The translations under genes and the position numbers were made by a program. A DNA stretch of 48,055 nucleotides. Origin: Chara braunii (lineage: Eukaryota > Streptophyta > Charophyceae > Charales > Characeae). The DNA lies in contig BFEA01000224.1 of NCBI GenBank assembly GCA_003427395.1, forward strand, positions 565,426 through 613,480, written 5' to 3'. Positions 40,930-48,055 of the stretch are shown one piece after another. The notes beneath the pieces are model-generated. The model was not told the origin of the DNA, made no database searches, and saw only the letters and a program-made list of their open reading frames with translations. Numbering within the stretch: position 1 is the stretch's first letter; every line of letters begins with the position of its first letter.

Positions 40930-43207
40930 ATGATTGTTTCGATTTATTCTTATTTATGTCGCTCCAACATGAATTTCGGCTTTGTTACAAAAAATGAACA
41001 ATCAAATGGTTCACTTTTAACGAAATTCATGTTACAATGGTTGAAAGATCACACAGTGGTGATCTCGTTCATCCCAAAAGATGAAGACCCGATCCCTCTT
41101 AATCTAAAGAGGCAACTTGTCAGAATCTATGAAGCAGCCTGGATCAAAGACAATAATGGTGCCTTTGTGATGCAGCGTGAAACGATGAGAAACGAAGGGG
41201 CAAACATGGTGTCCTATGTCCCCCCGAAGAAAGAGATTGTGGATTTTCTAATCAAAAAGGGTTCTGCCAAAATACCGCTGGCAGGACAAGGGACAAAATA
41301 TTTGGCATTCTTCTCCAGATGGGAAACTAGGAAAGAACTGGAAGAAAAAAAGAAGAAAGAAAAAGACACCAAATTTTGGTTGATGGGTCTCCGGGTTCCC
41401 TGGTGAATGGGACCACAATTGTACACCTTCGTCGAGACCAAGATTGGTCCCATTCTCAAAGAGTATCCCATTCTGCGGGATGCAGATGAACCTGAACTCT
41501 CACATGTCAAGTTTGAGGTCCACAGTTCTGCCAAGCATAAGGTGAAAATGAAAGTTTCGCCTTAGGTACCCGGATGGGGATGCACAAGTTATCGACATAG
41601 TTACACAGGACACTCCATGGTGTGCAACCTGTCGGTGGTTTTACCACAATGCTGATGACTGTCCGTATAAAGGAGAAGGCACCACTCAGCCAGGACATCA
41701 AGAACAGGCGGATTCACGTACAACAGGCAGGGAGGAAGGTGGACATCAGTGGAGGGGCGGAAGGGGACGAGGTAGAGGAAGAAGAGGAGGCAGAGGAGAA
41801 TGGGGAGGGAGAGGAGAGAGAGGGGGAGGAACAGGAGCAGGAGGAGACAAAGGTGGAAGAAGGGAATTCAGGCCTGTTCCCAACCCCTCACCGTCGCCTC
41901 CTCCCCCTCCTCCTCCCTCGGATCGCACTCCCTCTCCCTTACCCTCTCGATCTCCCTCTCCCTCTTCTGTCCCCTCCCCCATCCTCTCTCGCTCCCCTTC
42001 TCCTGAACCGCTGAGGAACCGGTCGAAACATGGAACACCGGGAAAAGCTGGAAAAAAAACAGTGCCAGACCCCACTGAGGCACTCGGGCATCAACCTGCT
42101 ACATCCAAGTCCTTCACTTCACTTTTCGAGAATAAGGCCTTTTCCCCTGAACAGGGAAATAAGGACCATGACTAGCAGGCAAAACCTCCAAACTCCAGCC
42201 CTGTGCAAAAGGTGCTGGCCTCACTGCGCCAACAAGGATCGGCGAAAGTTATAAGGGTAAAGGTATTGAAAAGCATGGAGATGAAATCCACTGTGCCCTA
42301 TGCCAAAGATTTCCTGCCTCAGCCTGAATCATCGGCACCTGTGTCTCCGACCCCAAATCAGAAAACGAAGTCCCCATTCAAGCAACGAAGAACCGGCCAT
42401 GGCCCTGGGAAAAAAGGCTGCAAAGATCTGTCACATCTGTCAGACTTCTCCCTAGAGCTCGCAAGAAAGAACCCCAAACAGAATCTGAATCAGAAGCAGA
42501 ATCCACCCTTGGGCACAAGTGGGCCCTCGGTAAGCGAGGACTTGGAGAACAGCGCAGTCAAAACACTACCAACAGACAACAAAGACAAGATAATGAGGAG
42601 GATTCTTCCCCTCATATGTGTGTCTACGGCAGCAGACATTCTCTGCTTTACCATTGACGCCGACAATGGAAAAAAGACATTGCCAATTCTGCATTCAGAC
42701 GAAGTTGGGACACCCTCAGAGCTTGGAATACTGGACAAGGCAAGGAAATTGTTGCTAGACAAAGCCCCGGTGCGTATGATGAAAGGATACAAGATGGAAA
42801 GGCGCACACTTGTGAGCAACTCAAGTGCGATGTACTTGATGTTCGTGCCCATTCTGGAAACTGGACTTTCATCCGGAGCTGCAGAGGAACTCAGGCAGGG
42901 AGGTGTCTCATGGGTTCCTTTGCAGCACTAGACCAACCCCTATGCGGTGGAGCTGGACTCCCTGCAATTGGAGGACGGTATTCATCCGAGATTTATTGCA
43001 GATATCCATAAGGCTATACCTGCAACAAAGAATTTCCTCTCACCGCACTTCAGGAAGTTGCTCAAGGAATCCTGGCCCGGGAAGACGGACCAGGAAACAA
43101 CAAAGAAAGGCAAAACTCTTGTTCCTCCAGGCGCCTCGAGTGTGTCACACACCGGCCTTATTCAGTCCCTGACAGGCTCTGCAGTGGACAATGGTGCTCA
43201 AACCTGA
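40930..43207 (+). pseudogene. LINE ORF1, RNA-binding gag-like protein
   Basis: Starts at ATG 40930 (or in-frame ATG 40969). The first part (WLKDHTVVISFIPKDEDPIP) runs to TGA 41404-41406 and on in the same frame to about 41560; then the frame shifts. A perfect CX2CX4HX4C knuckle, CATCRWFYHNADDC, lies at 41621-41662. It is followed by an RG-rich stretch and a Pro/Ser-rich stretch (about 41730-42010), typical nucleic-acid-binding features of plant LINE ORF1. The frame continues past TAGs near 42172 and at 42929 to TGA 43205-43207. The product would package element RNA. Confidence 0.75.
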
Positions 43208-46200
43208 GCTCCAAGTCGCTACATGGAATGTCAGAGGACTAGGGGACTCAAATCGCAGATTCAAGAAATCTAGGCTCAAATCCTGGATTCATGATAATAA
43301 AGCTAATGTGATATTTCTTCAGGAAACGAAGTTAAACTCAGAGAAGATCTCCTCTCTTGGCCGCTGGTGGGATGGGCCACAATGGTGGTCCCCCGCGTAG
43401 GACACGAGGGGAGGGGTAGCAATACTCCTACACAAAGATCTTAATCATGAGTTCATTGATGAATATGTGGATGTATGGGGCAAATATATTTGGATTAAGG
43501 TTCAAATTGATGAAGTGTGCTGAACCTTTATGAATGTATATACCCCCTCTGAATATAAGGAAAGACTGGAGTTTTTTACAGTACTACCCTCGATGGTACC
43601 GGACTCCCCCAACCTGGTCTTAGGTGGAGACTGGAATACGATCCTCAACCCGGGCCTGGATTCCCCATCGTCCGACAGGATTAGAATGGACACTATACTG
43701 TTGGCCGCCTTCATGGAGAGTCTAGACTTGGTTGACCCGTACAGACAGACACACCCCAGTGACAATGGGTACACTTGGTTTTCATCACAACTAACACAAA
43801 ACTCACCTACTATAAGAAGAAGACTTGACTTTTTCCTACTTGATCAGACTACTTGGGACCTCCTCTCAAAAGTAGAGGTTATTCCTGACTCATTATCCGA
43901 CCACAACCCGGTACTAGCCACTATACACCGATCTACAGCGGCGGAAAGAGGTCCGGGCTTCTTCAGACTCAACACCTTCATTTTGAAGGATGTGGGAGTC
44001 CAGGACTGGGTCAAGGACCAAATTGCTGATTGAGAACTAGCCAAAGAATTCTTTGAATCAGAATCGGAATGGTATGATGCAGGCCTAAGAGTGGTATCCA
44101 AAGGCCTGAGTGTAATCTTCAAAATTAAGGCCTATCAAAAGAGAAAAGAAGAGCATAAGGTGACCTATCTCGGGAGCCTATTGGCTAATGAAAAGGGCTG
44201 AGTATATGAATAAATGGGAAGCTATCCAACTCAAGAACATTGAAGAATGAACAGAAAGAGCCAAAATTAAAAGATTAATTGCAGCGAACAGAGTCACCAA
44301 GGAACAATTCCTAAGACTCTTACCAACGAGGATGCACCTACCAATGAAAAGGCTGGCACACCCCTTCTTAAGGTCAGTCCCAATGGCTGAAACATTAGAA
44401 GGGATGTGTGAGCATGCCATAATATATTTTCAAGACATCCTAACTTCAAGGAGACCACCACTAGAAGCTGACCCTGCATTCTCAAGCTTTGCTCCGTTCT
44501 GAGAAGCGACCAAAGTAAGATTGACCCTAGCCGAAAAAGAAGAATTGGATAAGCCAATCAGTTTGAAGGAACTGACTAAAGCCAAAGATCATATGGCCCT
44601 GGGCAAATCGCCAGGGGAAGACGGCCTGCCAGTGAAGTTCTACTCCACATTCTGGCAAAAACTTGCTCCTGGCCTCATTAAGATATACAATGATATTCTG
44701 GCCGGTGATTCACTGCCATCGGGAATGACTAAAGGCATAATATTATTGATGTACAAAAAAGGAGAGAAACACGAAATAAGAAATTGGCGTCCAATTACAT
44801 TGCTAAACGTCTCATATAAACTTCTGGCCAAGACGCTAGCCATCAGACTTGTGTTGTTCCTACCCAAACTGGTGGGACTGGAACAAGGTGCTTTTGTCAA
44901 AGGTCACTCTATATTCGACAACATTATTACTGCAGTGGAAGCACTTGAAATAGTTAACTCAAATAATATGAACGTGGTTATGCTTGCACTAGACCTTGAG
45001 AAAGCCTATGACAAAGTAGGCTGGTCATTTGTTGAAGTTACACTTCAACACAATGTCATGAATTTTTGGCCGCTGTTCCTGAGATGGGTGCTAGCCTTAT
45101 ATACTCAGGCGACGGCGGCCGTCATGGTTAATGGGAAAATATCTTCTACCTTCAAACTGACTAGATCGCTGAGACAAGGGTGCCCCCTAGCACCACTACT
45201 CTTCGTCCTCCAAATTGAGAAATTACAAAATAATATGAAAGTGAGTCCGAAGATTAGAGGCCTAACGGTGAGGGGCCACCAATGTAAGTGTGGCGCACTG
45301 GCAGACGATCTTCTAACAATATGCGCGAACTCTTCTACAGATCTAACAGAGCTTTAATCAATTCTATTAACATTCTCAGACGCATCCGAGGCATCTATTA
45401 ATTGGAATAAATCAGTTTATATCCTTCCTATGACGCACGAGTTGGCTGTTTCATGGGGCATGAAGAGGGTCCCCGCAGACTCTGCGGAACGCTTCCTGGG
45501 GTACAGATATCCCTGACAAGAACGGCGAGACTACAAGACGCAATCTTGGTGGAACGAGTGGCAGCCAGTATGAAAAGATTGGTAAATACGTTATCACTGT
45601 CGTTATTCGGACGAGCATTGGTCATAACCATCATGTCCTTTTCACAGCTGTGGTTCGCTGGAGCGGTGAAGGGATTGGGAGAACAAGCGTACAAACTAAT
45701 CCGGCGCAACGCGGCTAGACAACTATGGAAGCCATCTGCGGAACAAGGGGAATCATTCATCGCGAAGGTAGCATGGAAATCGGTGTGCATGCCTAAGGAA
45801 GACGGAGGCCTTGGTATTCTGGATCGGGAAGACCAGATCCAGGCACTTCTGGTCAAATGGTTGGTTAAAGCTGCCATAGATACAGATAAAAGGGACTGGG
45901 TGCTGATAGCAGAACAGATTCTGGGAGAGAACTGGAATCTGTCTCGGCCATCAGATGTATGGCTGTGTTCTATGCTCCCCTCGTACACAAGACGAAGGCC
46001 TAAATCCGAATTTTGGGCGAATATCTGGACCGCTCGGGAAAGAATTAGGCCATGCTCACTGATGAACCCCTCCTCGAGAAGCGAGGTTCTAAGACAGCCC
46101 CTTTTTGAGAATGAGAGAATATTGGATCAGTCGGGAACTATTTTTTTGGCATCTGGTGCCAAAGGAACATTTGGGAGAAGATGGATTGAGAGAGGAGTTT

Positions 46201-47432
46201 TAAGGGTTGAAGACCTGTGGAATGAAGAGTCTCTAGACTGGCTTAGTGAACAGGACCTGAGGGCTAAGCTAGGGCGACTTAACTTGGTAGATCAGAGAAG
46301 AACCCAACTGATAGAAGCCATTCCTACAGATTGGAAGGACCTGCTTTCACGAACGAAAGCAGACCCCCCAGGACTGTGGTATAAGCCGGTGGGTGAACTA
46401 GCATCTGATGTGCTGTGGAAGGTAACAGATCAGGATTCAAACCAAGTCTACAAGGTCAAAGAATGGGAGATTGTCCCAATACCTGGTAAGGTTGATCTCC
46501 TGTCGCTCAATCTCAAGGATAGCTTTGTTTGGCCAACTCAATGGAATGCCACAGAAGTCAGAGTGACTGAATCTGTTCACTCGGGTAAGAGGATCCTGAC
46601 GACCCACTCTGGACTTGTCCCAATCACATCACTGAAGCTTGACCTGTTGTGTACAGGCTGGACTGATAACAGGGGAAAGCACATCAGCCTGGATCAGTAC
46701 ACGGCAAAAGTAGGACTCAAGTCGCTACAATCAAGGAACTACACCTCGCCCACGCAACTATCCTTGCAAAGACTTAACAGATCACGTGTTGAACAGAAGA
46801 CAACCTCGGATGTCTCCAAGTTTCGGTCTCAACTGAGATCCCTACCGTCACAAAAGCAAGCCAGTATTCTGTGGCTTCAGATGCTGCAAGTGGTTCCATC
46901 GGCAGTCTGGTAAATAGGAAAAAATGTTAAAATTCAGCCTCAATGTGCTCGTTGTGGCTGGACATGGGAATCCACACATCACCTGTGGGTCACTTGTCCC
47001 TTCTCAGCGAGTATTTGGGGTTGGTGGCAACACTGTTGGAAAAACATCGCTGGCAATAACTTTAGTTGGACAGAAGAATGGATCTTATTTGGACTATTAC
47101 CGGCAGACAGAAGTTCCAGTCAAGGTCTGGGCTATTTAGCCCAGACAATCAGGGCGGTCATCTGTTGGGAACTCTGGCTGAGCCATAATGCAGCAATTTT
47201 CAGGTGTGAGAAGCCCAACTTTTTGGCCCTGAAAACTGCTATCCGAGCAAGCATTCGCAGAACTATTTGGACAGATTGGCACCGCAGAGTCCATCACACT
47301 GCACCAAGTGTTAAAGGAATACTCTGGTTCCGGAATACCTGGTGTATCAATGGTTACCTTGGGACCATCAATGAACATGGTAAGTTACTAATTCCAGCAT
47401 GGCTCTGGCCAGACCGTCAGTCTGGGTCCTAA
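43191..47432 (+). pseudogene. LINE ORF2 polyprotein (endonuclease, RT, zinc domain)
   Basis: Begins at ATG 43191, overlapping ORF1 by 17 nt. The endonuclease (43191-44033) has ATWNVRGLG, FLQETK, LGGDWN and LSDHNPVL, with stops at 43398 and near 43522. The frame shifts near 44195. RT motifs are intact: GKSPGEDGLPVKFY, NWRPITLLNVSYKLLAKTLA, LALDLEKAYDKV (motif A), RQGCPLAPLLFVL (motif B) and ALADDLL (catalytic DD). TAA at 45355 and a shift near 45510 lead back to the first frame for the thumb and connection (45513-46913). After TAA 46911-46913, the zinc-binding segment CARCGWTWESTHHLWVTC ends the protein at 47432. It nicks target DNA and copies the element RNA. Confidence 0.88.
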
Positions 47433-47741
47433 CAGGCTCCATAGAAGTTTAATAAGACATGGTAGAGCCAGCCTAGGTTTGTAGGCTAGTTCAGACAGCA
47501 GATGCTGAGAGGGCGGCGCTTCAGTTCTAAGGAGTATGCGGGACGCTGGACCCGGTTTCCAGCACAGAGTTGGCTAGGAAATAGTGTGGCCATAAGAGTT
47601 AATTTCCTTCTGATCAGTAATTAGTAGGGACGCTGGACCCGGTTTCCAACTAGGCAGAACTGAATGGCCCTTGGTTTACCGGGTTGAATTGTGGGGTCCC
47701 CAGCCCCGATTTGCTAAATTAATGGAAACAAACTTTATTTG
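47433..47741 (+). other. LINE 3' UTR with repeated 23-bp motif
   Basis: GGACGCTGGACCCGGTTTCC occurs at 47541 and 47628, 87 bp apart. No coding frame. Such a repeated block near the 3' end could form the structure used by the RT for template recognition; this is inference. Confidence 0.5.
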
Positions 47742-47766
47742 AAAAAAAATAAAAAATAAAAAAAAA
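47742..47766 (+). other. LINE A-rich tail
   Basis: A(8)TA(6)TA(n)-type tail with overlapping AATAAA-like units, as expected at a LINE 3' end. Confidence 0.8.
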
Positions 47767-48055
47767 TCAACAGCTGTGATGTCAGTCTGTCAGACAAGGG
47801 AAACAAAAAAGAAAAAAAAGCCCAGGGGATTCTTTTCTGCCCCAATTGCCATTTCAAACTCACGCCATGATATCTTCGCGGGTGCGTGTTTCACAAAAGA
47901 AAGGCCTCTGCACACACGTCCACTATACAGACTGTTTGCTCATCTCTTCATTTCCTCATGAAGGAAGGCACAAAGTAGGGGTGTGTAAGTACAAGTAGGA
48001 TCAAGGACTGAAAACGATGGGAGACACAAACACAGAGTATGGAGGAGGAGATGGA
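47767..48055. other. right flank, no gene recognised
   Basis: Sequence after the LINE tail; another A/G-rich run at 47802-47818. No motif recognised in the short frame at 47776-47961. Confidence 0.4.

Larger units (their letters stand above)
40930..47766 (+). mobile_element. L1-type non-LTR retrotransposon (LINE), degenerate
   Basis: Plus-strand order: ORF1 with a CCHC knuckle, ORF2 with an AP-type endonuclease, reverse transcriptase and C-terminal zinc-binding domain, a short 3' UTR and an A-rich tail. ORF2's ATG lies inside the end of ORF1. Several stops and at least three frameshifts show it is no longer active, though all domains remain recognisable. The length, about 6.8 kb, is close to a full plant L1. 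No target-site duplication was found by eye. Confidence 0.9.

Overview
The window looks like repeat-rich nuclear DNA of a plant-lineage eukaryote. It has GT-AG introns, an L1-type LINE with a CCHC ORF1, a plant-type Ty3-like gag-protease, kilobases of short-unit satellite, and no operons or ribosome-binding sites. The gag-protease wording and the general style of the repeats fit a charophyte alga such as Chara braunii; this is recall, not a database match. No ordinary host gene, tRNA or rRNA was recognised. Nearly everything is mobile or repetitive DNA, and most reading frames carry in-frame stops or frameshifts.

Layout. (1) 1-376: a 40-bp tandem repeat interrupted by a possible LTR end. (2) 0.9-5.5 kb, minus strand: a decayed retroelement with gag (CCHC knuckle) and retropepsin but no reverse transcriptase. 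(3) 5.9-9.6 kb, minus: four diverged copies of one unrecognised protein module at about 1-kb spacing. (4) 9.6-12.3 kb: no gene seen. (5) 12.4-16.6 kb: a GA microsatellite, then a satellite field of three families (units of about 80, 81 and 91 bp), with a 60-N gap. (6) About 16.7 (or 18.5) to at least 40.08 kb: a large composite element, the most interesting part. (7) 40.08-40.56 kb: assembly gap. (8) 40.9-47.8 kb, plus: a nearly full-length but broken LINE with ORF1, endonuclease, reverse transcriptase, zinc-binding C-terminus and A-rich tail.

The composite element is framed by long inverted repeats (18.54-21.09 kb and 37.9-40.08 kb) whose submodules occur in mirrored order. Inside are four copies of an unknown ~300-residue protein family (one split by an internal inversion). 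There is also a decayed minus-strand gene for a probable DDE-type transposase (DUF7869-like: VDEMDQ, QADNCWRENKN, GHTHTDIDATF). Divergent from it is a plus-strand gene combining a ParB-like GQH motif, a beta-class DNA-methyltransferase-like segment and, after an in-phase intron, a C48 (Ulp1/SENP) cysteine protease. An 18-bp near-palindrome, consensus GTGCGARNNNNYTCGCAC, occurs more than 20 times between 16.8 and 38.7 kb and was not seen elsewhere in the window. A plausible inference is that it is the element's own binding or modification site. Together this resembles a giant DNA transposon carrying its own transposase, methylase and protease; I cannot match it to a named superfamily.
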